44,391 nt of DNA from an uncultured Eubacteriales bacterium (GTDB lineage: Bacteria; Bacillota; Clostridia; Christensenellales; Aristaeellaceae). The position numbers and the translations under genes are program-made. This document shows, in pieces, positions 16,929 to 23,879 of this stretch (position 1 is its first letter; the number at the start of each line of letters is the position of its first letter). Below the pieces are notes generated by a model. It made no database searches, had not been told where the DNA came from, and worked only from the letters and a program-made list of their open reading frames with translations. Location: the NCBI GenBank assembly GCA_944349545.1, contig CALVNG010000012.1, positions 1-44,391 of the forward strand. Reading direction: 5' to 3'.

Positions 16929-16941
16929 GATGCGGAGCGCC
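16907..16941 (-). terminator. Terminator of the tetR/7-TM operon
   Basis: On the minus strand GGCGCTCCGCA (16931-16941) pairs with TGCGGGGCGCC (16915-16925), 11 bp with one wobble and a 5-nt loop, followed by CTTCTTTG. It lies 39 nt after the stop of the 7-TM gene. Confidence 0.75.
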
Positions 16942-16980
16942 AAGCGGCTGTTTTCAGGGGGCAGGTTGCCATGTCTGCGG

Positions 16981-17655
16981 TCAGGCGCGCGCCGTTTTTC
17001 TCATGTCGCTGTAGCCAATCCAGACGGTCCACACATAGGCGCAGGTCTTGGGGATCATCAGCATACCGATGAGCGGCGCGGCGTCGGCCCAGAGCACCAC
17101 GGGGATATAGAAGGCAAAGCTGAGCACGATGGTCAGCCACATCCAGCGGTACGCCTGGTCGTGATGCTCCCTGGCGCTCCGGTAAAACAGCACGATGATC
17201 AAAAGGCCCAGCAGCGCAAAGGGAATGTTGCGCCACACGCCCCAGATGACCGGCGCATCCGCGTCCAGCCAGCGGTTTTGCGGGAACAGGCACAGCGCGA
17301 CGCGCGACGCCGCCAGCGCATAGACCAGCGCTGTCAGGCCCCGCTTCCCCTTCACCTCGTAGCGCAGCCGCCACACGTAGTACAGCAGCACATAAAAGAC
17401 GGTCATGGTGATGGAGGTGATAAACTTGCCCGCGCCCAGCGCGGTTGTGTAGTTTTCCAGCCCTGTAGTACACAGCGCAACGGCGCGCGGAACCAGATGG
17501 AACGCGTCGCCCGCCCCCAGCGTCACGGCCATGGCGCCAAACAGCCGGTGCTGCCGGTTTGCGCCGCCCGTGCGCAGCATGCGCACGCCCAGAAAGAGTA
17601 CGGTGGTCAGGTAGAGAACATCGAATACGGTTTCCATGATTGCCTGCATGGTCAT
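16981..17655 (-). CDS. Seven-helix membrane protein under TetR control, function unknown
   Basis: The 224-residue protein is nearly all membrane: about seven helices (roughly 7-25, 38-62, 80-102, 108-127, 144-162, 172-193, 198-218) with short loops. I recognise no transporter signature. Charged residues are few; an NRWLD loop and HHDQAYRW lie between helices. The ATG at 17655 overlaps the tetR stop as ATGA and follows GGAAAGGAAG. It is the likely effector gene of the TetR regulator, since both lie on one short transcript that ends at a strong hairpin. Confidence 0.8.
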   Translation of the reverse strand: MTMQAIMETVFDVLYLTTVLFLGVRMLRTGGANRQHRLFGAMAVTLGAGDAFHLVPRAVALCTTGLENYTTALGAGKFITSITMTVFYVLLYYVWRLRYEVKGKRGLTALVYALAASRVALCLFPQNRWLDADAPVIWGVWRNIPFALLGLLIIVLFYRSAREHHDQAYRWMWLTIVLSFAFYIPVVLWADAAPLIGMLMIPKTCAYVWTVWIGYSDMRKTARA

Positions 17656-18200
17656 GCTTCCTTTCCGCTCGTGAGCACGCCCCTGAGCAGCGCCCCGATC
17701 AGCGCCGTGCGGTCGCGCCCGGTCATCAGATCCATCTTGAAACAATCCAGCGTAAAATCCGCGAGCGCCTGAGGCGTCAGCGGTTCGGGCAACTCCGCCG
17801 CATGGGGCGCAAATGCCTCCGCCAACATGGCGCGCATGTGTCCGGTGGCTTCGTCCATGGCGGCGCGTCCCCGCTCCGCATCGTCAAAGGCCAGTCCGTG
17901 CGCCGAAAAGAACCCCGGATAGCGGCGCCTGCCCTCACGGATGCATCCGCCCATGGCCTCCACCAGGGAAAGAGCATCCCCCGGCAGACCGGGTTTCATC
18001 AGCGGGGCAAAGATCTCCCGCCAGACCTGCTCCACGGCCGCAATCAGCAGCGTTGTTTTATCGGGAAAGTAATGGTACACCGTACCCACCGCCACTCCGC
18101 ACGCCTGCGCGATCTGCCGCATGCCGATCTCCCCGGCGCTTTGCTTGAGCGCAATCGCGGCGCGCACAATCTCCTCGCGGCACGTTGCCGCAGCCTTCAT
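17652..18200 (-). CDS. TetR-family transcription regulator
   Basis: The 182-residue repressor has a typical N-terminal helix-turn-helix (EIGMRQIAQACGVAVGTVYHYFPDKTTLL, about 24-52) and a variable ligand-binding C-terminal half with the SLVEAMGGCIREGRRRYPGFF region. The ATG at 18200 follows GGAGGAAGG and is preferred over one six codons upstream (18218), which lies beyond that Shine-Dalgarno. It probably controls itself, the 7-TM gene behind it and perhaps the divergent chrA pair through the double palindrome upstream. The ligand is unknown. Confidence 0.92.
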   Translation of the reverse strand: MKAAATCREEIVRAAIALKQSAGEIGMRQIAQACGVAVGTVYHYFPDKTTLLIAAVEQVWREIFAPLMKPGLPGDALSLVEAMGGCIREGRRRYPGFFSAHGLAFDDAERGRAAMDEATGHMRAMLAEAFAPHAAELPEPLTPQALADFTLDCFKMDLMTGRDRTALIGALLRGVLTSGKEA

Positions 18201-18216
18201 CGCCCTTCCTCCCCTC

Positions 18217-18252
18217 AAAATGAACGCAGTTCATGTGAACGATGTTCATTTT
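18217..18252. promoter_or_regulatory. Double palindromic operator, probably for the TetR regulator
   Basis: Two copies of TGAAC-N3-GTTCA lie at 18221-18233 and 18236-18248. The whole 36-bp block is symmetric around its centre, with AAAA and TTTT ends. The centres are 15 bp apart, which fits two TetR dimers side by side. It overlaps the -10 of the tetR promoter and begins 17 bp before the start codon, so binding would block transcription. Confidence 0.85.
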
Positions 18253-18276
18253 AGCGCAAGCTTTCTTTCCTGTCAA
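18248..18276 (-). promoter_or_regulatory. SigA promoter of the tetR operon
   Basis: On the minus strand a perfect -35 TTGACA (18271-18276), a 17-bp spacer and -10 TAAAAT (18248-18253). The -10 is built into the edge of the palindromic operator. Confidence 0.8.
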
Positions 18277-18302
18277 GCCCCCAATTAAAGATTCCCGCAA
18301 GC

Positions 18303-18331
18303 TTGCCAGCCTGCGGGACGCGTGCTATACT
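18303..18331 (+). promoter_or_regulatory. Promoter of the chrA pair
   Basis: TTGCCA (18303-18308), a 17-bp spacer and extended -10 TGCTATACT (TATACT at 18326-18331). A 6-bp hairpin, CCCGCA with TGCGGG, spans the -35 and may be an operator. The promoter is back to back with the tetR promoter, with about 25 bp between the two -35 boxes. Confidence 0.6.
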
Positions 18332-18360
18332 TAGCAATCAAATGGAAAGGGGGAGCTAAA

Positions 18361-18930
18361 ATGCGCCGTGACGCGCACACCTTCGGCATTTTGTTTCTGT
18401 CCACCTTCAAGCTCAGCGCCTTCACCTTCGGAGGCGGCTATGTGATCATACCGCTGATGCGCAAGCAGTTTGTGGATCGGCTGGGTTGGCTGGAGGAGCA
18501 GGAGATGCTGGACCTGACGGCCATCGCCCAGTCGTCTCCGGGGCCCATCGCGGTCAATGCCGCCATTTTGCTGGGCTACCGGGTGGCGGGCGTGCCGGGG
18601 GCGCTGGTGACCATGCTGGGCACGGTCATCCCGCCGCTGGTGATTCTTTCAGTGATATCGCTTTTCTACGATGCGTTCCGCTCCAACCCGATCATCAGCC
18701 GGGTCATGAAGGGTATGCAGGCGGGCGTGGCCGCGGTCATCTTCGACGTGGTTTTGACCATGGCAGGGCAGATCATCGGCCGCAAGCGGGCCGTGCCCAT
18801 CGTGACGCTGGCGGGCGCGTTCATCGCCTCCTGGTTTTTTGATGTGCATATCCTGTTGATTCTGCTGGCCTGCGCGCTCATCGGGCTGGCTCAGTGGCGC
18901 GCGGATACGAAGAAGGGAGCGTCGGCATGA
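18361..18930 (+). CDS. chrA: Chromate-type transporter, first half (short-chain CHR)
   Basis: The 189-residue protein is one CHR domain with about six membrane helices. Family marks are the early FKLSAFTFGGGYVIIPLM (GGGY motif), the DLTAIAQSSPGPIAVNAA segment (SSPGP) and a second conserved helix after GVPGALVTMLGTVIPPL. Short-chain CHR proteins work as pairs encoded by adjacent genes with opposite membrane orientation. The ATG at 18361 follows GGGGGAG. The substrate may be chromate or another oxyanion; chromate export is the only activity well shown for the family. It overlaps the next gene as ATGA. Confidence 0.92.
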   Translation: MRRDAHTFGILFLSTFKLSAFTFGGGYVIIPLMRKQFVDRLGWLEEQEMLDLTAIAQSSPGPIAVNAAILLGYRVAGVPGALVTMLGTVIPPLVILSVISLFYDAFRSNPIISRVMKGMQAGVAAVIFDVVLTMAGQIIGRKRAVPIVTLAGAFIASWFFDVHILLILLACALIGLAQWRADTKKGASA

Positions 18931-19481
18931 TCTACTGGCAGCTGCTGTGGAGCTTTTTTCAGATCGGCCTGTTCAGCATCGGCGGGGGCTATGCCGCCAT
19001 GCCGCTGATTCAGCATCAGGTGGTTGAGGTACATCCGTGGCTGACGCTGACGGAATTCACCGACATCGTCACCCTCTCGCAGATGACACCCGGACCCATC
19101 GCCATCAACTCCGCCACGTTTGTGGGCATGCGCATCGCGGGCGTCAGCGGCGCGCTGGTGGCCACCGCGGGCTGCGTGCTGCCCTCCTGCGTGATTGCGC
19201 TGCTGCTGGCCTGGGTGTATTACCGCTACCGCAGCCTTTCGGCCATCCAGGGCGTGCTGGGCGGCGTGCGCCCCGCCGTGGTCGCGATGATCGCGTCGGC
19301 AGGGCTGAGCATTTTGCTGCTGGCGCTGTTCGGCAGCGAAGCCATCAACCTGTCCATGGTGGATCTGCGCGCGCTGGGCCTCTTTTTGGCGGCGCTGGCG
19401 TCGCTTCGCATCTTCAAGCCCGACCCCATCTGGGTGATGGCGGGCGCGGGCGTGCTGGGCGGCATTTTGTATTCCCTGTAA
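18927..19481 (+). CDS. chrA: Chromate-type transporter, second half (short-chain CHR)
   Basis: The 184-residue second CHR domain has its own FSIGGGYAAMPLI, LSQMTPGPIAINSATFVG and a hydrophobic C-terminal half. It starts within the stop of the first half, with GGGAG about 8 nt upstream. The first half begins the same motif at a different helix phase, consistent with inverted topology of the two subunits. It converges on the LytTR response regulator with only 4 bp between the two stop codons and no terminator. Confidence 0.92.
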   Translation: MIYWQLLWSFFQIGLFSIGGGYAAMPLIQHQVVEVHPWLTLTEFTDIVTLSQMTPGPIAINSATFVGMRIAGVSGALVATAGCVLPSCVIALLLAWVYYRYRSLSAIQGVLGGVRPAVVAMIASAGLSILLLALFGSEAINLSMVDLRALGLFLAALASLRIFKPDPIWVMAGAGVLGGILYSL

Positions 19482-19485
19482 GGAA

Positions 19486-20247
19486 TTAGCGGAACATGCG
19501 CTCCAGCTCCTCGTATTTCTCGTGGGTGATGAGGGCGTCGTGCCTGGTGTTTTCCAGGCGCACCACATAGGTCCAGCGCCCGTAGGGCGTGATGTCCTTG
19601 ATGTGGTTGAGGTTGATGATATAGGACTTGTGACAGCGGAAGAACGCGTCGCTGTGCAGGCGCTCCTCCATCTCTGCCAGGGAGTCGCTGGTGACATAGC
19701 GGCCCCCGTCCGCCGTATAGAGCACGGTGGCACGGTCCTCGCGCTGCACCAGAAGAATGTCCTGAAGGTCGATGAAGCTCACGCCCTCGCGGTGGCGCAG
19801 CATCAGCCTGCCCTCCGCCGCGCGCGGAACAGCGGGGACCGGCGCGCCCACAGGCCTTACGTCGCGCCGCAGCAGACGGTCGCGCGCCCGCTCCAGCGTT
19901 TGAATCACGCGGTCCACCTTGAAGGGCTTGACCAGATAGTCGAAGGCGTACACCTCAAAGGCGTCGCCCATGTAGGTATCGTGCGCCGTGGCGAAAATGA
20001 TGACGATGGCCGGGTCCATGTCCTGTATGGCGCGGGCGCATTCCACGCCGCTCATGTTTGGCATTTCCACATCCAGAAACACCACGTTGGGCTTGAGCTG
20101 TTCGGTCAGCTCCAACGTGGTTTTTCCGTCTCCGGCTTCGGCTACCAGCGTAAAGCCTTCCACCTTTGCGATGATTTTGCGCATCACGGTGCGCATGCCG
20201 GCATCGTCATCGGCAATCAGCACGCGCAGCGGTTCCTGATCGGTCAT
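19486..20247 (-). CDS. LytTR-family response regulator (orphan)
   Basis: The 253-residue regulator has a receiver domain (7-125) with acidic pocket D13-D14-D15, phosphoacceptor D59 in VFLDVEMPNMSG and K in LVKPF, then a Pro/Ala/Arg linker and a LytTR DNA-binding domain (about 148-250) with SFIDLQDILLVQRED, the FFRCHKSYIINLNHI block and ITHEKYEELE at the end. No histidine kinase is beside it. It follows the floA operon with a weak hairpin between, so it may be partly co-transcribed with that operon. Confidence 0.93.
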   Translation of the reverse strand: MTDQEPLRVLIADDDAGMRTVMRKIIAKVEGFTLVAEAGDGKTTLELTEQLKPNVVFLDVEMPNMSGVECARAIQDMDPAIVIIFATAHDTYMGDAFEVYAFDYLVKPFKVDRVIQTLERARDRLLRRDVRPVGAPVPAVPRAAEGRLMLRHREGVSFIDLQDILLVQREDRATVLYTADGGRYVTSDSLAEMEERLHSDAFFRCHKSYIINLNHIKDITPYGRWTYVVRLENTRHDALITHEKYEELERMFR

Positions 20248-20269
20248 GTTCTCTTCTCCGTTTCTTCCG

Positions 20270-20292
20270 AAAAAAGGGGCGGCGTTACCGCC
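20270..20292 (-). terminator. Weak hairpin terminator after the repeat protein gene
   Basis: On the minus strand GGCGG and CCGCC (20288-20292 and 20278-20282) form a 5-bp stem around the stop codon of the upstream gene, followed by CCTTTTTT (T-run at 20270-20275). The stem is short, so read-through into the response regulator is likely. Confidence 0.45.
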
Positions 20293-20884
20293 AGCCCCAT
20301 TTGCGTTCGTTCGGGCGCTTTAAGATTTCGCTCATCACTATGCCCTGGACCAGCGCCTGCGCGTCCAGTTCAGGCACAAGTCCCTCGTCCGGCGCGTATG
20401 CGTCCTCCATGGGCGCGGCGGTGTGGCGGCGCGCCTGCGATTGACTTTCCCGGCGCCCTCCGGGAGCGATGCGCGGTTCGTCTCCGCGCGCTTGGGCGCT
20501 GCGGCGGTCATGGCCCAGCGCGGGGTCGCAGGTGTCCTTGCCCTCGTTGGAGACGGCCCCCATGCTGCCCGCGTATGCGGCAGTCCGACGCCGGTCATGC
20601 CCCAGCGTGGGGTCGCAGGTATCCCTGCCCTCGGTGGAGGCGCCCTCCAGGCTGCCCGCACGCGCGGGGCGGGGTTCCAGCGGGGGCATCATAAAGCTCT
20701 GCTGGACGACCGGAGGCGAATCGGCAGGCTCCTGCTCCGGCGCAGCCGGTTTTTTCGCCGGTCCGCTCACCCACGTAGTCACCCGCTTTTTGCCGGCCTG
20801 CCCCGCCCTTTTCTTGGGGTTCAGCGCCTTGCTGAACGCCGACACAATCCAGAACACGATGATCAGCGCCAGGATGCTGTCCAT
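20285..20884 (-). CDS. Membrane-anchored protein with a 29-residue tandem repeat
   Basis: The 199-residue protein begins with a membrane helix (MDSILALIIVFWIVSAFSKAL), followed by a basic stretch and a Pro/Ala-rich linker. Two imperfect copies of a 29-residue unit follow (about 77-127), each with the core DTCDPxLGHDRR; each copy has one Cys. The C-terminus (ALVQGIVMSEILKRPNERKWGW) looks like a short helix. The start follows GGAGGTG. It is downstream of floA, where some Firmicutes have yqfB, but it does not resemble that protein. A role with the flotillin membrane domain is inference from position. Confidence 0.75.
   Translation of the reverse strand: MDSILALIIVFWIVSAFSKALNPKKRAGQAGKKRVTTWVSGPAKKPAAPEQEPADSPPVVQQSFMMPPLEPRPARAGSLEGASTEGRDTCDPTLGHDRRRTAAYAGSMGAVSNEGKDTCDPALGHDRRSAQARGDEPRIAPGGRRESQSQARRHTAAPMEDAYAPDEGLVPELDAQALVQGIVMSEILKRPNERKWGWR
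20505..20664. repeat. 87-bp tandem repeat inside a gene
   Basis: Two copies with an 87-bp period: the first begins at 20505 and the second at 20592. The shared core includes the 15-mer GGGGTCGCAGGTxTCC and a following TGCCCTCG. The period is a whole number of codons (29), so the copy number can change without a frameshift. Confidence 0.8.
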
Positions 20885-20918
20885 CCAAACACCTCCCGCG
20901 GCGTGTCACGCGCCGGCG

Positions 20919-21959
20919 TTACTTCTTGCCTTCCGGAGCCGCCGGGGGCGCGCTCACCTTGGCGATGCTCTCGCGCATGGTGGTATCGGCCTCCACGTTC
21001 TTCATCTGGTAGTAGTCCATCACGCCCAGCTTGCCCTCGCGCAGCGCGGCGGCCATGGCCTTGGGCACCTCGGCTTCGGCCTCGACCACGCGGGCGCGCA
21101 TCTCCTGCACGGAGGCTTTCATCTCCTGCTCGCGCGCCACAGCCATGGCGCGGCGCTCCTCCGCCCGCGCCTGAGCGATGCGGCGGTCTGCCTCTGCCTG
21201 GTCCATCTGCAGCTGGGCGCCCACGTTGCGGCCCACGTCCACGTCCGCGATGTCGATGGACAGGATCTCATACGCCGTGCCGGCGTCCAGACCCTTGTTG
21301 AGCACCGTGCGGCTGATCAGGTCCGGGTTCTCCAGCACCTGCTTGTGGGTTTCGCTGGAACCCACCGTGGTGACGATGCCCTCGCCCACGCGGGCAATGA
21401 TGGTTTCCTCTCCCGCGCCGCCGACCAGGCGCTCGATGTTGGTGCGGACCGTCACGCGGGCCTTGGCGCGCAGCTCGATGCCGTCCTTGGCGATGGCGGC
21501 GACCACGGGTGTTTCAATCACCTTGGGGGTCACGCTCATCTGCACGGCCTGAAGCACGTCGCGGCCTGCCAGATCGATCGCGGAAGCCTTTTCAAAGGGC
21601 ATTTCGATATTGGAGCGCTGAGCGGCGATGAGCGCGTTGATGACCCGATCGACGTTGCCGCCGGCCAGGAAGTGCGTCTCCAGCTTGGACAGGGTCACGT
21701 CCAGGCCTGCCTTGCGGGCCTTGATGAGCGGCTCGACCAGGCGCTTGGGCTGGATGCGGCGCAGCCGCATGCCCACCAGGGAGCTGATGCTGATGTGCAC
21801 GCCCGCCGCCAGCGAGGTAATCCACAGGCCCAGGGGCACGAAGCGCAGGAACACCACCACCAGGATAATCGCCACCACGATCGCTATGCCGATCCACAGC
21901 AGCGTGCTCAGCGGGCTTGCCGCATCCTCCATGTAATTGAGCAAAGATTGTGCGTTCAC
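20919..21959 (-). CDS. floA: Flotillin-like protein FloA
   Basis: FloA scaffolds membrane microdomains in Firmicutes. The 346 residues show an N-terminal membrane hairpin or helix (about 20-58), an SPFH/PHB-like domain (about 60-240) with [38 protein letters not shown], and a C-terminal Ala/Glu/Arg coiled coil (about 240-320). This is the YqfA type. The start is a GTG at 21959 with AGGAGG 7 nt upstream. It follows nfeD by 70 nt, the usual order. Confidence 0.95.
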   Translation of the reverse strand: MNAQSLLNYMEDAASPLSTLLWIGIAIVVAIILVVVFLRFVPLGLWITSLAAGVHISISSLVGMRLRRIQPKRLVEPLIKARKAGLDVTLSKLETHFLAGGNVDRVINALIAAQRSNIEMPFEKASAIDLAGRDVLQAVQMSVTPKVIETPVVAAIAKDGIELRAKARVTVRTNIERLVGGAGEETIIARVGEGIVTTVGSSETHKQVLENPDLISRTVLNKGLDAGTAYEILSIDIADVDVGRNVGAQLQMDQAEADRRIAQARAEERRAMAVAREQEMKASVQEMRARVVEAEAEVPKAMAAALREGKLGVMDYYQMKNVEADTTMRESIAKVSAPPAAPEGKK

Positions 21960-22029
21960 GATGATTCCTCCTTATGCTTTCGATGCGTCCGGTCGTTGTC
22001 CCCTCATATGACGCGCCAGGCGCAAATGA

Positions 22030-22542
22030 TCATTCTTCCGCCGTGCGCAGCCTGCGCACCACCACGCGCGCGCCCTCCACATGGTCCACCCGCACACGCG
22101 CGTCCTTGGGAATATATTCGCCGTCGGCTACGACGTTAAGCTTTACACCGTCAAATTCGGCCATGCCGGTGGGCCGGAGCACGGTGGTGGTCACGCCTTC
22201 CTTGCCCAGAAAAACCTCCATGTCCCGCGTGGCCACATACCCGTCGGCAGCGCTTTCCTCATCGTTAAGGATGATGGGCGATTTGGACAGCCGGCCCTTG
22301 TTGACCGAACGCAGCGCCAGCGATATCACAATGCCGACCACCGCCAGAATGATCAGCGTCATGCCCAGAGCGGCCAGGCCGCCATGCCACAGGTAGGTGA
22401 GCACGATGCTCACCACCTCCAGGATGATGCCTGAAATGCCCGGCAGGCCGAAGCCCGGCATGAATACCTCCACAATCAGCAAACCCAGCCCCAGCAAAAA
22501 ACAGGCGACGATGGGCAGATTGGCCAAAAGCAGTTCCCACAT
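22030..22542 (-). CDS. nfeD: NfeD-family membrane protein
   Basis: The 170-residue short NfeD lacks the serine protease domain of the long form. It has three to four membrane helices (about 8-30, 36-52, 58-78) with VEVFMPGFGLPGISGII typical of the family, and a cytosolic OB-fold domain (about 100-168: GVTTTVLRPTGMAEFDGVKLNVVADGEYI and VEGARVVVRRL). It is the normal partner of FloA. The ATG follows GGGAGGG. Confidence 0.95.
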   Translation of the reverse strand: MWELLLANLPIVACFLLGLGLLIVEVFMPGFGLPGISGIILEVVSIVLTYLWHGGLAALGMTLIILAVVGIVISLALRSVNKGRLSKSPIILNDEESAADGYVATRDMEVFLGKEGVTTTVLRPTGMAEFDGVKLNVVADGEYIPKDARVRVDHVEGARVVVRRLRTAEE

Positions 22543-22584
22543 AGTTTTCCCTCCCGTTTGACCGGCGGGTTGGCCCGCGGCTTC

Positions 22585-22619
22585 TATGGTATCCTACCAT
22601 ATGCGCGCCGGTTTGTCAT
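22585..22619 (-). promoter_or_regulatory. nfeD promoter with overlapping palindrome
   Basis: On the minus strand ATGACA (22614-22619), a 17-bp spacer and TAGGAT (22591-22596) preceded by TGG. A perfect 7-bp palindrome, TATGGTA-N3-TACCATA (22585-22601), overlaps the -10 and could be an operator. Confidence 0.5.
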
Positions 22620-22651
22620 GAGGCGCGCGTCCAAGGCCGCTGCTGACGCGC

Positions 22652-23272
22652 TCAAATGTCGCCCAGGCCGTCCGAGGGCGCGCGAAGGGAGGCAGCGAGC
22701 GCCGCCAGGTCCTGCTCGTAGCGTTCCTTGAGGGCCGGGTTATAGATGACCGAGGCGGGATGATACAGCGCAAACAGCGGAAGCGTAAAGGCCGCCGCCG
22801 CCGGCGGGGCCACGACGGCTCGCCGCCAGGAGCCGTGGGCCTGTCCCACGGTTTCACGGACGAAAGCCTGCAGCGCCACGTTGCCCAGCGTCACCAGCGC
22901 CTGCGGGCGCACCACCGCCACCTCGCGCATAAGCCATGGGGTGAAGAGCGCCTTTTCCTCGCGGCTGGGCGGGCGGTTGACCACGCGCCCCGCGGCGCTC
23001 GTGCGCGTAGGGCGCACCTTTACGACATTGGTCGTATAGATCTCGCTGCGGCGCAGGCCCAACGCCTCCAGAAAGCCGGCCAGGTTGCGCCCGGCCTTGC
23101 CCACGAAGGGCCTGCCCTCCAGCGCCTCCTGCTCGCCGGGCGCTTCGCCCACCAGCATGAGCACCGGCCCGTCCGTCAGGCCGTCGCCAAAAACCAGCTG
23201 CCTTTGCGCCCCGCCCTCCAGCGCCTCAAAAAAAGCCGTACATTCCCTGCGAAACCGGTCCATGGCGTTCAT
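22652..23272 (-). CDS. Uracil-DNA glycosylase family protein without Fe-S cysteines
   Basis: The 206-residue protein has the fold marks of the uracil-DNA glycosylase superfamily: VLMLVGEAPGEQEALEGRPFVGKAGRN (about 36-62), YTTNVVKVRPT, LVTLGNVALQAF and FALYHPASVIYNP near the end. The four Cys that hold the Fe-S cluster of family 4 enzymes are absent: the N-terminal CxxC is missing, and VVKCRPP of the neighbour is VVKVRPT here. It starts inside the stop of the neighbouring glycosylase (ATGA). The open frame far upstream is that neighbour read out of frame. Uracil removal is likely but the substrate range could differ. Confidence 0.9.
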   Translation of the reverse strand: MNAMDRFRRECTAFFEALEGGAQRQLVFGDGLTDGPVLMLVGEAPGEQEALEGRPFVGKAGRNLAGFLEALGLRRSEIYTTNVVKVRPTRTSAAGRVVNRPPSREEKALFTPWLMREVAVVRPQALVTLGNVALQAFVRETVGQAHGSWRRAVVAPPAAAAFTLPLFALYHPASVIYNPALKERYEQDLAALAASLRAPSDGLGDI

Positions 23273-23859
23273 GGCCTGTCCTCCTTCAATAGGTCGGGGT
23301 AGAGCGAAAGCTCGATGAGCCGCTGCCGCAGGCATTGCAGGTCCTCCCATGCCGCGCGCTTTTTGCCGGGGTCGCGCAGCAGCGCCGAGGGATGGTAGGT
23401 CGCGATGATATGCGTTCCCTTGCGCTCGAACCACTGGCCCCGGCAGCGCGTGATGCGCTCCTGCGGACCCAGCACGGCGGCCACGGCCGTAGCTCCCAGC
23501 AGCAGAATCACCCGCGGCCGCACCAGCGCCGCCTGTCCGCGCAGGTGCGGCAGGCACGCATCCATCTCTTCCGGCGTAGGCTGGCGATTGTTCGGCGGAC
23601 GACACTTGACCACGTTGCAGATGTAGACGCGATCGCGCGGAAGCGAGATGGCGGCGAGCATGCGCGTGAGCAGCTGACCCGCGGGACCTACAAAGGCCAG
23701 CCCTTCCAGGTCCTCCTGCCGGCCCGGCCCCTCCCCGATCAGCATCAGCGGCGCGCGCGGGTCGCCCTGTCCGGGAACCTTGTGCAGACATCCGGACGCC
23801 AATCCGCATGCCCGGCAGCTTTCAATATTCTGGCTGAGCTGCTCCCATGAAATACGCAT
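23269..23859 (-). CDS. Uracil-DNA glycosylase, family 4 (Fe-S type)
   Basis: The 196-residue enzyme removes uracil from DNA. It has CRAC (C15, C18) at the N-terminus, the catalytic GEGPGRQED and FVGPAGQLL block, YICNVVKCRPPNNRQPTPEEMDACLPHL with the remaining cluster Cys, LLLGATAVAAVLG and IIATYHPSALLR. All are typical of family 4, with a 4Fe-4S cluster. The ATG at 23859 follows GGAGGAAA. It is the first of two tandem glycosylases, behind a small membrane protein gene, probably in one operon. Confidence 0.94.
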   Translation of the reverse strand: MRISWEQLSQNIESCRACGLASGCLHKVPGQGDPRAPLMLIGEGPGRQEDLEGLAFVGPAGQLLTRMLAAISLPRDRVYICNVVKCRPPNNRQPTPEEMDACLPHLRGQAALVRPRVILLLGATAVAAVLGPQERITRCRGQWFERKGTHIIATYHPSALLRDPGKKRAAWEDLQCLRQRLIELSLYPDLLKEDRP

Positions 23860-23879
23860 GACGCTTTCCTCCGCGGCGG

